From Polyangiaceae bacterium (GTDB lineage: Bacteria; Myxococcota_A; Polyangia; Polyangiales; Polyangiaceae), in contig WQZB01000007.1 of NCBI GenBank assembly GCA_009780955.1, positions 1 to 64,000 on the forward strand: a stretch of DNA of 64,000 nucleotides, in the 5' to 3' direction. The notes under the pieces were generated by a model. It was not told where the DNA came from. It saw only the letters and a program-made list of their open reading frames with translations, and made no database searches. Positions 10,955-19,326 of the stretch are shown piece by piece. The translations under genes were made by a program, and so were the position numbers. How positions within the stretch are numbered: the first letter of the stretch is position 1; the number at the start of each line of letters is the position of its first letter.

Positions 10955-11378
10955 GACCTTGTGTCTCCTGCTTGTGCGCTCGGTGCCCGAACATGCTCTC
11001 AATCTGTGTGGGGGCGTGCTGGGGTATACGACAATGGTATGCGGATAGGTGCTGCCAACCGCGTCAGTGTTGATGCTGGTGCGCCGCCCAACCGTAGCTT
11101 TTGGTTCGCGCGCAAGGTAATCACACGCATTGTGGCGTCAACGGCATCCGGCACGGAACTTGAGAGAGTTTTTGCGAGAGCTCTGGATGCGCCAGGCACA
11201 GCCAAGCAGCAGGCAATGCGTGCAACGCGAATGACTGCGAATGAGACCATGCCTCACGTTGCGTGAGATCTGAGCTCCTGGTAAAGTCGTCCAATCAGTT
11301 TGAAAGCGTAATTTTGAGCTGACGGTTTTTGGTGATCGAACGCATTGACGGCCACGGTGACGTGGCGTCGGTAGCGCG
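10955..11378. other. Intergenic region between divergent dnaK and pcnB; no gene recognised
   Basis: The region contains only small open frames on both strands with no recognisable protein pattern or ribosome site. It must hold the dnaK promoter, but I could not pick out a convincing sigma-70 or sigma-32 pair on the minus strand, nor a CIRCE inverted repeat. The pcnB promoter is listed separately. Confidence 0.5.
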
Positions 11379-11407
11379 TTGGTGACCAAAGGGTATTTTA
11401 TTATAAT
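11379..11407 (+). promoter_or_regulatory. Probable pcnB promoter; implies a very short or absent leader
   Basis: A perfect -10 box TATAAT (11402-11407) is preceded at exactly 17 bp by TTGGTG (11379-11384), a weak -35 match. Transcription would start near 11413-11415, only a few bases before ATG 11419, and no Shine-Dalgarno sequence is present there. The gene may be read from a leaderless or nearly leaderless mRNA. Confidence 0.55.
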
Positions 11408-11418
11408 TTCGGCCACTT

Positions 11419-12711
11419 ATGCGCCGTCTGTCGACTCCTTACATCCCTTCCCCTCCCGAGCTCCCGTCATTTACGGTCGAGCAAGAGCCGTCTCATGAGC
11501 TGCCGGTTCTTGAACGCCATGTGGGTACCGGTCTTCGGCGCCACGAGGCTCCGCTCGATGACAGCGCCATCGATCCAGACGCGGCCAAAGTCATTCAACG
11601 GCTCGAGCGTGGCGGCTTTCAGGCCTACCTTGTTGGTGGTTGTGTTCGCGACCTGCTCCTGAACGGTCGCCCGAAAGACTTCGACGTAGCGACGAACGCG
11701 CGGCCCGACGACGTGCGCCAGCTTTTTCGCAACTGCCGCATCATTGGTCGACGCTTCCGCCTCGCCCACGTCCTATTCGGTCGAGGCAAAGTGGTCGAGG
11801 TTGCCACGTTCCGTCGCAGCCCAATCGACAACGACATCGACGACGATGACCTTTTGATCCGAAGCGACAACGTTTTCGGCGAAGCCCACGAAGACGCGCT
11901 CCGTCGCGATTTTACGATTAACGCGCTCTTTTACGATCTCGATCGGCGCCAAGTTCTCGATTGGTGCGGGGGCATGCCCGACATTCGCGCACGCAACATC
12001 CGCACGATCGGCGAGCCAGCGGTGCGTTTCCGTGAAGATCCGGTGCGCATCTTGCGAGCGATCAAGTTCGCCGCGCGGCTCGATTTGGGCATCGATCCAA
12101 GCGTGTATGATGCAATGGTCGCGCAGCGAGGCGAGCTTGCGCGCGCGGCTCGTCCGCGCATCTTCGAAGAAATCTTGCGGCTCATGCGCATGGGCGCGGC
12201 CCATCGCTCGATGTGGCTGCTTTGGGAGATAGGCGCCATGGCAATTCTCTTGCCGGAGCTTTCGGCGTTTCTCGACGACGAAGAGGCAACGAGCGGGGGC
12301 TCTCAGCGCTTCTTCCGGAAAATGAGTCTGCTCGACGCAAAAACAAGAAAAGCAGGCGTGCTCGATGACATCGTGCTGATGGCTGCGCTGCTTTATGATC
12401 CGCTCGAGGAAGTAGCTTCGGGCGTGCGCAACGTGGTTGGCGCTGTGAACGACTTCCTTGAACCGGTGATGGGCCGCATCGCAATGCCACGGCGAATTAC
12501 CGACGGCATCCGCCGGATCGCGTTCATGGTGCCAAGAATCATCGCGGGGCGTATCGGCCGCTTTGCGAAAACGGATATGTTCTTCCCTGCCCTTGACGTT
12601 GCCGAGCTCGTGCTCGCATCACGCGGCAAGGCTACGGGTGACATTGAAGCGCTTCGTCATGAAGCGTCGCGTGCAAAAATGCGTGCTCGCCCTAGCCCGG
12701 ATAATTTATGA
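11419..12711 (+). CDS. pcnB: Poly(A) polymerase I-type tRNA nucleotidyltransferase-family protein
   Basis: The 430-residue protein carries the nucleotidyltransferase head: YLVGGCVRDLLLNGRPKDFDVATNA with catalytic Asp87 and Asp89. It is followed by LFRNCRIIGRRFRLAHVLF and VEVATFR, which specifically favour PcnB (poly(A) polymerase) over a plain CCA-adding enzyme. RRDFTINALFYD and RFREDPVRILRAIKFAARL are the next conserved blocks. In proteobacteria PcnB adds 3' poly(A) tails that promote RNA decay. The tRNA-Arg gene in this window has no encoded CCA, so a CCA-adding activity is needed somewhere; whether this protein supplies it cannot be told. An N-terminal ~50-residue Pro-rich extension precedes the domain. 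Confidence 0.88.
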   Translation: MRRLSTPYIPSPPELPSFTVEQEPSHELPVLERHVGTGLRRHEAPLDDSAIDPDAAKVIQRLERGGFQAYLVGGCVRDLLLNGRPKDFDVATNARPDDVRQLFRNCRIIGRRFRLAHVLFGRGKVVEVATFRRSPIDNDIDDDDLLIRSDNVFGEAHEDALRRDFTINALFYDLDRRQVLDWCGGMPDIRARNIRTIGEPAVRFREDPVRILRAIKFAARLDLGIDPSVYDAMVAQRGELARAARPRIFEEILRLMRMGAAHRSMWLLWEIGAMAILLPELSAFLDDEEATSGGSQRFFRKMSLLDAKTRKAGVLDDIVLMAALLYDPLEEVASGVRNVVGAVNDFLEPVMGRIAMPRRITDGIRRIAFMVPRIIAGRIGRFAKTDMFFPALDVAELVLASRGKATGDIEALRHEASRAKMRARPSPDNL

Positions 12712-12779
12712 CGCGATTGCGGTAGACAGCCGAGACCGAAGCAAAAAGGGCGCACGCCGCACCGCAGGTTTGAATACGG

Positions 12780-13190
12780 CTATTTCGATAGGCGTGAATG
12801 CAAAAGTTCGGCTAGCGCTCGGCACACATCGACGGTTGTGAATATGCCCACAACCTTGCCGTTTTGCATGACCACGGCAGAACCGTACTTGCGCTCGGCC
12901 ATGGTTCCGACCACCTCGTCGAGTGCAGCATCAGGTTCTACGCTGAAAACAACGCTAGACATCGCTTCTTCGACCTTCAGTTTCGTTGCATCGACGTCTT
13001 TAAACGATTCAACGAGGCGCAAATCGCGATCGGTTAAAAGCCCTACGAGCTTGCCCCCCTCGAGCACCGGCAGATGACGGATTTTGTACTCGTTCATCAT
13101 CGCGTGTGCCTTCGCGACGGTTTGGTTGACGCCGATCGAGTGCGGGCTTGTGGTCATATGCTTTTGAATACGTGGAATGGGCTTGCTCAT
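12780..13190 (-). CDS. Two-CBS-domain protein
   Basis: The 136-residue protein is made of two CBS motifs in tandem. The first ends YKIRHLPVLEGGKLVGLLTDRDL, and the second ends YGSAVVMQNGKVVGIFTTVDV. CBS pairs bind adenine nucleotides and act as energy or ligand sensors, often regulating a partner in trans when they occur alone. There is no attached catalytic domain. It converges on pcnB with a 68-bp gap. Upstream lies a palindrome (13221-13284) and then the FHA gene on the same strand. The target is unknown. Confidence 0.88.
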   Translation of the reverse strand: MSKPIPRIQKHMTTSPHSIGVNQTVAKAHAMMNEYKIRHLPVLEGGKLVGLLTDRDLRLVESFKDVDATKLKVEEAMSSVVFSVEPDAALDEVVGTMAERKYGSAVVMQNGKVVGIFTTVDVCRALAELLHSRLSK

Positions 13191-13220
13191 GATGCGGCCA
13201 TTATGGCAGCACCCGACTGC

Positions 13221-13284
13221 GCTGAGCCCGAAATCCGTGGCTCACGCTCCGCTTCTGCCAAGAGCCACAGCTTTCGGGCTCAGC
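13221..13284. repeat. Long imperfect palindrome between an FHA gene and the CBS gene
   Basis: Arms GCTGAGCCCGAAA (13221-13233) and TTTCGGGCTCAGC (13272-13284) are perfect complements. Inner arms TGGCTC (13238-13243) and GAGCCA (13262-13267) extend the stem, with a short mismatch bulge between. It lies downstream of the FHA gene stop, so it may end that transcript, but there is no T-run. No second copy was seen in the window. Confidence 0.6.
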
Positions 13285-13404
13285 GACGGGCGTCGTGTGT
13301 GCATCGCCATCGGATTTTCAAATTCAGCGCAATCAAGTTGCGCTGTAGGTATTGAATCGTGTCTTTGCGAGAAAAAGAAGCGCGGCGCACCCCTCCCGCA
13401 TTCG

Positions 13405-14370
13405 TTATGCCGCGGTGATTTCGATGCGCATGAGTTTGCGTCCGATGAAAAGGTAGTCGCCATGGGCCAGCTTGTGTTCGCTCCTGATGCGCAAATACGT
13501 GCCGTTGCGGCTGTTCAAATCAATCAAAAAAAGCACTTGGCTGTTGTCTTCGAGACGACAATGCGAGGTGCTCATGAAGGGATCGCTTGGGAAGTTGAGA
13601 TCGCCGCCTTCGCGGCCGATTTGCAGGCTTGATCCGCGCGCGCACACGGTCATGCCTGGCCCACCACCCTCGAGCAGTTGCGTGATGCGAAATGGACTTT
13701 GGTATTTTGGCGATGAATAGAAATAGGTGCCTTCAGCGTCCGGCGCCTCGTTCAGCACTGGCGCTGATTCGAGAATGAAAAGTTGTTCGCCTGCGAGGAA
13801 CTGATCGCCAGGATGGACCTCGATCGAGCCCCTCACGCGCACGTAGATACCGTTGAGTGAGCCTTCGTCGCGAATGATGAGCGAGCCTTCGCGGTAAAAG
13901 AGATTCGCGTGTCTCGGCGAAACGAACGCATCGTCGGGCAATATGAGCTGGCCGCTACGACCGAGAACGTGCTCATCGGCGGTCAACTGGTAGCTCAGTC
14001 CCTCGACACCATCGCCACGAATGAGAATCAGCTTTGCCTTGCCTGGCATCTGAAGATGGCCAAAAAATTGGGTGTGAATATTCAGAATTTCCGGCGGCAC
14101 GGCGGCACCGCATCGACCGCAGAACTTGTGCCCGATCGGGACGGCAGTTTGGCACGAACGGCACACAAAGTTCTTTGCTTGATCCATGGGCTCCTCGATG
14201 GAGGTTGGCGACTTTGCCGTGGTGGGTAGAAACAGCTCGTTGAATGCCGTGCGCGCCGACGGCGCGCTAGAACCGATGGCGAGTGCCAGCCCACACGCTC
14301 TGCACGCTTCGGTACCGAACGGTGCGTAAGCATCGCAACGCGCACAAACAATGCCAATTTCGAAGTCCAC
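13405..14370 (-). CDS. Double zinc-ribbon, double FHA-domain protein
   Basis: The 321-residue protein has two N-terminal zinc ribbons, C9-x2-C12 with C23-x2-C26 and C70-x2-C73 with C84-x2-C87. Two FHA domains follow, one near 134-180 (VLGRSG, SPRHANLF, DEGSLNGIYV) and one near 249-295 (IGREGGDLNFP, STSHCRLE, DLNSRNGTYLRI). FHA domains bind phosphothreonine, so this is a reader of Ser/Thr kinase signalling; the window encodes three such kinases. It has no enzymatic domain or membrane segment. Its architecture is repeated in the gene at 17325, indicating paralogy. It lies just downstream of the two-component operon on the same strand, 52 bp from the histidine kinase stop. Confidence 0.85.
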   Translation of the reverse strand: MDFEIGIVCARCDAYAPFGTEACRACGLALAIGSSAPSARTAFNELFLPTTAKSPTSIEEPMDQAKNFVCRSCQTAVPIGHKFCGRCGAAVPPEILNIHTQFFGHLQMPGKAKLILIRGDGVEGLSYQLTADEHVLGRSGQLILPDDAFVSPRHANLFYREGSLIIRDEGSLNGIYVRVRGSIEVHPGDQFLAGEQLFILESAPVLNEAPDAEGTYFYSSPKYQSPFRITQLLEGGGPGMTVCARGSSLQIGREGGDLNFPSDPFMSTSHCRLEDNSQVLFLIDLNSRNGTYLRIRSEHKLAHGDYLFIGRKLMRIEITAA

Positions 14371-14422
14371 GCCGCTCGTAGGCTACCAAAAAAACGGCAA
14401 GAGTTGCGACTTTGGCGTGTGC

Positions 14423-15613
14423 TCAAGCATGGGGTACGTCGATTCCGTCATCGCCTTTGCTGGTCGGTAGCTCGATCGTTACTTCGGCGCCAACGACGGT
14501 GTCGTTTTTTGTGAGGTTGCTGGCCGACACGGCTCCACGATGCGCTTCGATTATCCGGCGGACGAGAGCGAGGCCAAGACCGATGCCGTGGGCACGTGGC
14601 GAGCGGGCTGCATCGCCTCCCATAATGAAGGCATCAAACGCGCGCGGAAGGATCGACGCTGGGAAACCAGGACCGCGATCACGCACGGCGATTCTTACGT
14701 GGTCGCCGTGGAGCGATACATCGACCATGACTGCACACTCTTTGGGGTGACCGTGCGCCCACGCATTCGCGAAGATGTTGTGCACGGCGCGGCCGAAAAG
14801 GGCGCTGTCGATAACGGTCGTGGCACTTTCCGCTCCACGCGCGACGTGTAGCTCAATCGGCCCCTTTTCTTGGGCAATGCGTGCACGAAGCCACGAAACA
14901 AGCACATGGCGCTCTGCATGCAGATCGGCAAGGCTGGCTCGTGCCGAGGCGAGCAGATCGCCCAAGATCGCGTCGACTTCGACGAGCTGGCGGTCCACAT
15001 CGTCAAGGGCAGAGAGCGCGCGCTGAGCCGTGGCTACGCGCGGTTCGGCGTCGATCTGCTCGCGCGCGATCTCGGCGGCAACGCGCGCACGGCCAAGCGG
15101 TGATCTTAGCTCGTGACTGATGGCGGCAAGCAGTTCGCGTTGCTCGACAACGACGCGCGCGATGCGATCGGCCATGGTGTCGAAGGCGCTACCAACGTCG
15201 CGCACTTCTTCGGCGACCCAGCGGCGAGGCATGGTATCGATGCCTGTGCGTGCTCGGAGATCGCCGGCGCCGAAGCGTGTTGCTGTTTGCGCGAGGTGCT
15301 CGAGCGGGCGAGCAAGTCGCTTCGACACACGCCGCGCTGCCGTCCCGAGCACGAGCACGGCCACGCCAAGAGCCACGAACACGCGCCAGAGTCGAGCAGG
15401 GCGAGCGAACCGGTGCTGCGTGTGCCGTGGGGCGACGTGCGCGGGCACTTCGCTTGGTTCGGTGTTCGTGAGCACGGTGACGACTGCGCTTGCAGCAATG
15501 GCGAGAACGATGGCACCCAAAAACCAAACGAACAGGCGCGCTTGCAGGCTTCGAAAGTGGCGCCAGCGCCTTTTCCCGTGCGTGGCGTGCGGAATGCGCA
15601 GAGGCGAAGTCAC
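14423..15613 (-). CDS. Membrane sensor histidine kinase
   Basis: The 396-residue protein has two membrane segments, about 26-48 and 75-92, flanking a short (~25-residue) His-rich periplasmic loop. Then come a HAMP-like region, a HisKA domain with phospho-acceptor His167 in LLAAISHELRSPLG, and an ATPase domain with DRGPGFP and GIGLGLALVRRII. It autophosphorylates and passes phosphate to the response regulator encoded 12 bp upstream (15626-16393). The sensing loop is too small for a ligand-binding fold; a signal in or near the membrane is likely. The start is GTG 15613, just after the regulator stop; the ribosome site is weak. Confidence 0.9.
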   Translation of the reverse strand: MTSPLRIPHATHGKRRWRHFRSLQARLFVWFLGAIVLAIAASAVVTVLTNTEPSEVPAHVAPRHTQHRFARPARLWRVFVALGVAVLVLGTAARRVSKRLARPLEHLAQTATRFGAGDLRARTGIDTMPRRWVAEEVRDVGSAFDTMADRIARVVVEQRELLAAISHELRSPLGRARVAAEIAREQIDAEPRVATAQRALSALDDVDRQLVEVDAILGDLLASARASLADLHAERHVLVSWLRARIAQEKGPIELHVARGAESATTVIDSALFGRAVHNIFANAWAHGHPKECAVMVDVSLHGDHVRIAVRDRGPGFPASILPRAFDAFIMGGDAARSPRAHGIGLGLALVRRIIEAHRGAVSASNLTKNDTVVGAEVTIELPTSKGDDGIDVPHA

Positions 15614-15625
15614 GTGGGCCTTAGC

Positions 15626-16393
15626 CTACAAAGCTTCGGGCGCTCTATTCGCAAGCACGTAGCCTGCGCCGCGCACAGTTTTGATGAGGTGTGGATCTTT
15701 CGGGTCGTCTTCGAGCTTCTGGCGAAGGCGACTGATGTGGACGTCGAGCGAGCGATCCACCGACGGATCGTAATGCGCTGGCTTGTCTTTCGTATGGACT
15801 GGCTCGCGCGCCAAGGTGGCGAGCTCTTCGCGCGTCACGACTTCGCCCGCGCGCCGTGCAAGCGAGACGAGGATGCGGAATTCAAACGATGTAAGTAGGA
15901 CTCGGGTTCCGAGCCGATGCACCGTTCGCGCGCCAACGTCGATGTTGAGCGGTCCAATCGTGAGGCGCTCGGGCCCAGCATGTGCAGCACGCACAGATGA
16001 CGACGTTGCGTTTGCAAAGGAAACAGGGCGTGCGCGCCTTAGCACGGCTCGTATGCGTGCAAGCAGCTCGCGCGGGTTGAAGGGCTTCGGCACGTAATCG
16101 TCGGCGCCGATCTCGAGCCCGACAATGCGGTCGGCGTCGTCGCCGCGTGCTGTGAGCATGACAACGGGAACGCCCGCCACGGTGGAAGCGCGGATCTGAC
16201 GGCACACCTCGAACCCATCTTTGCCAGGTAGCATGACATCGAGCAGGACAACGTCGAAGGTCTCGCGATCGAGCACAGCGAGCGCCGCCGCGCCGTTTTC
16301 GACGTGGGAGATCGTGACCTCGTGCGAGCCCATGTAATCGGAGAGCAAACGCGCCAGATCGAGGTCGTCATCAACGAGAAGCGCGTGAATCAT
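15626..16393 (-). CDS. OmpR-family response regulator
   Basis: The 255-residue protein has a receiver domain (LLVDDDLDL acidic pocket, phospho-acceptor Asp52 in VVLLDVMLPGKDG, and VVMLTARGDD, GADDYVPKPFNPREL). A C-terminal winged-helix domain of OmpR/PhoB type follows, with TSFEFRILVSLARRAGEVVTREEL and DVHISRLRQKLEDDPKDPHLIKTVRGAGYVL. It is a DNA-binding partner of the sensor kinase directly downstream. The gene starts at ATG 16393 and is divergent from the nickel/cobalt transporter across 122 bp, so it may regulate that gene, but no operator could be identified. Confidence 0.95.
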   Translation of the reverse strand: MIHALLVDDDLDLARLLSDYMGSHEVTISHVENGAAALAVLDRETFDVVLLDVMLPGKDGFEVCRQIRASTVAGVPVVMLTARGDDADRIVGLEIGADDYVPKPFNPRELLARIRAVLRRARPVSFANATSSSVRAAHAGPERLTIGPLNIDVGARTVHRLGTRVLLTSFEFRILVSLARRAGEVVTREELATLAREPVHTKDKPAHYDPSVDRSLDVHISRLRQKLEDDPKDPHLIKTVRGAGYVLANRAPEAL

Positions 16394-16515
16394 GCATACT
16401 TTATCGGAAAATACAGGTTATCAGGCTACTGAGCTAGTCCCATTGCCACAGCGCGTTTCGGGGGTAGTGGTCTGGTGACACAATTTCAAAAATTCGTGCT
16501 ACAGCACGCGCACGC

Positions 16516-17199
16516 ATGCTGGCTGCGCTCACAGCATATGTTCTTGGTTTCGTGGGTGGCCTTCGCCATGCCCTCGAGCCTGACCACCTCGCAGCCGTCT
16601 CAACGCTCGTGGCCGGTCAGAAAAGCACACGCACAACCGTTCGCTATGCCGCTGCTTGGGGCGCAGGCCACGCCGTAATGCTCATTGCGGTGGGCGGCAC
16701 ACTCGCACTTTTTCGCACCGAACTTCCCAAGTTCGCAAGCGATATGTTCGAGCTCGTTGTGGCCATGGCGCTCGTTGCTCTTGGTATCCGCGGTTTTTTT
16801 CAGGTCGGCCAGATCAGCGCGCTCAGCGCGAAGGTTGCGCATCGCCATGCTGGTGACGACGACTACGCGCATGTTCACGGTGCGCGTCAACTTGAAAGCG
16901 GTCGCGATCGGTTACCATTTGCTATTGGCCTGATCCACGGCCTGGCGGGCAGCGGCGCGGCGGCTGCTCTTGTAGCGGCGCGAACGCCATCGGCCGCATT
17001 CGCGCTGACGTTCATTGCTGTCTTTGCGGTTGGCGCTGCTGCTGGCATGTCGGCGCTTGCAGGGCTTTTGGGCTGGCCGCTTGCTCGCGCCATGCGTTCC
17101 ACGCGTGCGCTGCCGGTTCTCGTTGGTTTGAGCGCTTCGGTCTCGCTTGGCATCGGGCTTTGGTGGGCGTGGACCAACATCGCCCATCTTGTCGCTTGA
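16516..17199 (+). CDS. NicO/NiCoT-superfamily nickel or cobalt transporter
   Basis: The 227-residue membrane protein starts with a helix carrying the metal signature H18-x4-D23-H24 (GGLRHALEPDHLAAVST), the hallmark of Ni/Co transporters. About six hydrophobic segments follow, including GLIHGLAGSGAAAAL. The family moves Ni2+ or Co2+ across the inner membrane; direction and metal are not decidable here. The cytoplasmic loop (about 115-135) contains HRHAGDDDYAHVHG, likely metal-binding, and right after it codons derived from a family B repeat copy (16884-16903). It is divergent from the two-component operon, and its stop is 4 bp before an inverted-repeat element. Confidence 0.8.
   Translation: MLAALTAYVLGFVGGLRHALEPDHLAAVSTLVAGQKSTRTTVRYAAAWGAGHAVMLIAVGGTLALFRTELPKFASDMFELVVAMALVALGIRGFFQVGQISALSAKVAHRHAGDDDYAHVHGARQLESGRDRLPFAIGLIHGLAGSGAAAALVAARTPSAAFALTFIAVFAVGAAAGMSALAGLLGWPLARAMRSTRALPVLVGLSASVSLGIGLWWAWTNIAHLVA
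16884..16903 (-). repeat. Family B repeat copy inside the NicO reading frame
   Basis: The segment GCGTCAACTTGAAAGCGGTC matches the reverse complement of the family B core exactly over the GACCGCTTTCAAGTTGACGC portion. It is translated in frame as part of the loop after the His-rich stretch and does not disrupt the gene. Confidence 0.7.
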
Positions 17200-17203
17200 T
17201 TAA

Positions 17204-17327
17204 GACCGCTTTCAAGTTGACGCGAGATCGAGGCGGGGCCGAGGAGCGGACCGGAACAGCCTGCTTCGGCTTTGAGGACCGCACCGCAGGCCCTAACGAA
17301 GAGATCGCGTCAAATCGAAAGCGGTCA
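17204..17327. repeat. MITE-like element with family B terminal inverted repeats
   Basis: The left end is GACCGCTTTCAAGTTGACGC (17204-17223) and the right end (17305-17327) is its near-complement, TCGCGTCAAATCGAAAGCGG followed by TCA. About 80 bp of non-coding sequence lie between. It occupies the whole gap between the convergent NicO and FHA genes. The right end supplies the TGA stop of the FHA gene (17325-17327). The two-arm arrangement suggests a small non-autonomous element, or a bidirectional terminator built from the repeat. Confidence 0.65.
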
Positions 17328-18332
17328 GACGGCGACGCGGAAAAGCTGCTGGCCCATGAGCAGCACGTCGCCTGGCGTGATTTCGGTTTCGTCGCGGAGA
17401 CGGAAGAACGAGCCGTTCGAGCTGCCAAGATCGGTCAGCATGAGCCGACCATTGTCCCACGACAGGCGGCAGTGCAGGCCCGAGACATAGCCGTCTTCCG
17501 GGAAAAGCACGTCGCCGCGCTCGCGACCAAGGTGCACGCCGGTGTCTGGGATTGGGAACGCGTTGCCTGTCACATCGCGCCCTATAACCAGCGCAATGCG
17601 GCCGATATAGCCTTTTGAAGGCGAGCCGAGTCGCTCGACACCGTCGGGTGAAGGCAACCGCGGCGTAAGCGCTTCGTACTTGATGATTTCCTGGCCAATG
17701 CGGAAAACATCCTCAGGTTTGAGCTCGACGGGCATGTCGCGAACGAGCTTCTTGTAGATGCCGTTGAGCGAGCCTTCGTCTTTGATTGTCAGGCGGTGTG
17801 CGGTTTGCTTGAACGTGGCGTGGCGCGGGGACAGATAGCTGTCGCCGGCGAAGATTGCGCCGGTCTCGCGGCCGACAGTCATCGTGGCGGTTGGCAGCGC
17901 ATACGTGCCAGCTTCGGTTCCGTCGGCGCGAAGCGCTGTGAGAACAATCGACCCAGGACCACTTGGCGCCATGGCAGGCGCCACGGCAGCAGGGTACGCC
18001 GGAGGCCTTACTGTTTCCTGCCCAAGGCGCAAGCCGCACGAGGCACAAAACAGATTTGCCGTCGTGTTCATGCGACCGCACTGCGGGCAGTTGAACGACG
18101 ACAACGGCGCCGTGCCAAGTGGTGTGGGCCCCGCGACCAAGTTTGGGGTCGGTGCTGTGGCGTGGACCGCGAGGCCTGGTGTACCGATCGCTTGCGTACC
18201 ATGGGGTGGCGAGGGTGGCGATTGCGGCACGAAAGGCTTCGGAGCAACTTCGCGCGGCAGCTCGGCGCCACATCCCAAGCAGAATTTATAGTGGTCTTGA
18301 TTGTCCTTGCTGCACTTTGGACACGTGATCAC
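17325..18332 (-). CDS. Double zinc-ribbon, double FHA-domain protein (paralogue of 13405 gene)
   Basis: The 335-residue protein has an N-terminal ribbon (C4-x2-C7, C18-x2-C21) and a second ribbon near 75-100 (CPQCGRMN, CASCGLRLG) after a Pro-rich linker. FHA 1 (VGRETGAIFAGDSYLSPRHA, DEGSLNGIY) and FHA 2 (LGRERGDVLFPEDGYVSGLH, DLGSSNGSFFRL) follow. GTG 18332 is chosen because CGGAGG lies just upstream and the first ribbon begins two codons later; the open frame extends further but overlaps nothing recognisable. It is likely a phosphothreonine adaptor in a Ser/Thr-kinase network. Its stop codon is formed by a family B repeat end. It lies downstream of the CHAD and RNase J genes on the same strand. 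Confidence 0.85.
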   Translation of the reverse strand: MITCPKCSKDNQDHYKFCLGCGAELPREVAPKPFVPQSPPSPPHGTQAIGTPGLAVHATAPTPNLVAGPTPLGTAPLSSFNCPQCGRMNTTANLFCASCGLRLGQETVRPPAYPAAVAPAMAPSGPGSIVLTALRADGTEAGTYALPTATMTVGRETGAIFAGDSYLSPRHATFKQTAHRLTIKDEGSLNGIYKKLVRDMPVELKPEDVFRIGQEIIKYEALTPRLPSPDGVERLGSPSKGYIGRIALVIGRDVTGNAFPIPDTGVHLGRERGDVLFPEDGYVSGLHCRLSWDNGRLMLTDLGSSNGSFFRLRDETEITPGDVLLMGQQLFRVAV

Positions 18333-18414
18333 AACGAGCCTCCGGAGACGAGTCCGCTCCGCATGGGGACCGGAAACGAAGCACGGCGAGTATCTTGCAT
18401 TGGGTCGATCTGGG

Positions 18415-19326
18415 TCAAGCTTGGTGGGTTTTTGGGTCGCCGGGTTGCTGATCGGTCTCTTTTTTCTGCAGCTTCTGCAGCTCGCCCTTTTCGCTTGCGC
18501 TTGCTTCACGCGCCGCGGAGCCTAGTGGATCGAGCTCTCGAAGGTACTTGGTAACCCGCTTTTCCCGAGCCTGCTGCAAGGCCAAAAGGGCACTTCCTTT
18601 GACCTGAATTTTGAGGTTGCGCGCACGCGTTACGGTCAGGATGGCCGTATCGACGTCGTGGATTTCTCCAAGCCTTTTTTGAAAAACCGTTGATGGTTCC
18701 AAAAGGGCGCGCGCATCGAGCGGCAGTGCCTCCGCAAGCAGCTCGATTGCGTAGCGTAGTTCTTTGTAGGCGATGCGCAGTTCATGCAGGCCGACTACGT
18801 CGGTGATTTCGACGTCCCTTCGCTTTTCGACGTTGCGGCGGGCTTTTTCGACTGCGCGCCGCGAAAACCTCGAAAGGTCCATATCGAGCTTGGGATCCAC
18901 ATGAAAAACGAGCATGGCTTTGAGTAGGAGTCGTGCGCGATAGAGCTCGCCGTGTTCAATGTGCGTGACAACCGCATGGCGTAGATTTTTCTCGCGCGCG
19001 CTTCGGGCTTTCACCCAGCGCGAAAACGATGGATCGTCGGTTGCTTCGGCGAGGGTTTGTTCGAGCACTTCCTCGTCGCGCAGCTCGCCGGTAGCGCGCA
19101 TGACCGTGGCGAACGCATGCCGAACCACGTCGGAGTGCCATCGACCGAAAAGCGAGCGAGTCATCTTGAGCATGGTTCGGAGCCGACGGATTGCCACGCG
19201 CAAGTCGTGAATGGCCTCGTCGTCAGCGTGATCTCGGACGCGTGGAGTGGCCTCGGCGACTGCGGCGTCGAGCTCGCAGAACTTTTCTATGGCGTACGCG
19301 CTGGCGAGCGGAAGTCCGTGGCTCAT
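18415..19326 (-). CDS. CHAD-domain protein
   Basis: The 303-residue protein is a helical CHAD domain. It has DDEAIHDLRVAIRRLRTML near the start, RDEEVLEQTL, and a second half with ITDVVGLHELRIAYKELRYAIELL, the repeated His/Arg-rich helices of the family. CHAD domains bind inorganic polyphosphate on a basic surface. No attached CYTH or other catalytic domain is present. The start codon overlaps the RNase J stop (ATGA, 19323-19326), so the two proteins are probably made in a fixed ratio. A highly charged Glu/Lys/Gln tail ends the protein. A link between polyphosphate binding and RNA turnover is suggested only by this coupling. Confidence 0.88.
   Translation of the reverse strand: MSHGLPLASAYAIEKFCELDAAVAEATPRVRDHADDEAIHDLRVAIRRLRTMLKMTRSLFGRWHSDVVRHAFATVMRATGELRDEEVLEQTLAEATDDPSFSRWVKARSAREKNLRHAVVTHIEHGELYRARLLLKAMLVFHVDPKLDMDLSRFSRRAVEKARRNVEKRRDVEITDVVGLHELRIAYKELRYAIELLAEALPLDARALLEPSTVFQKRLGEIHDVDTAILTVTRARNLKIQVKGSALLALQQAREKRVTKYLRELDPLGSAAREASASEKGELQKLQKKETDQQPGDPKTHQA

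Noticed and set aside
10955-11418. CIRCE operator or sigma-32 promoter for dnaK
   Set aside because: Neither the TTAGCACTC inverted repeat nor a convincing CTTGAA / CCCCAT pair was found.
12712-12779. Repeat or terminator between convergent pcnB and the CBS gene
   Set aside because: No clear palindrome longer than a few base pairs was found in this short gap.
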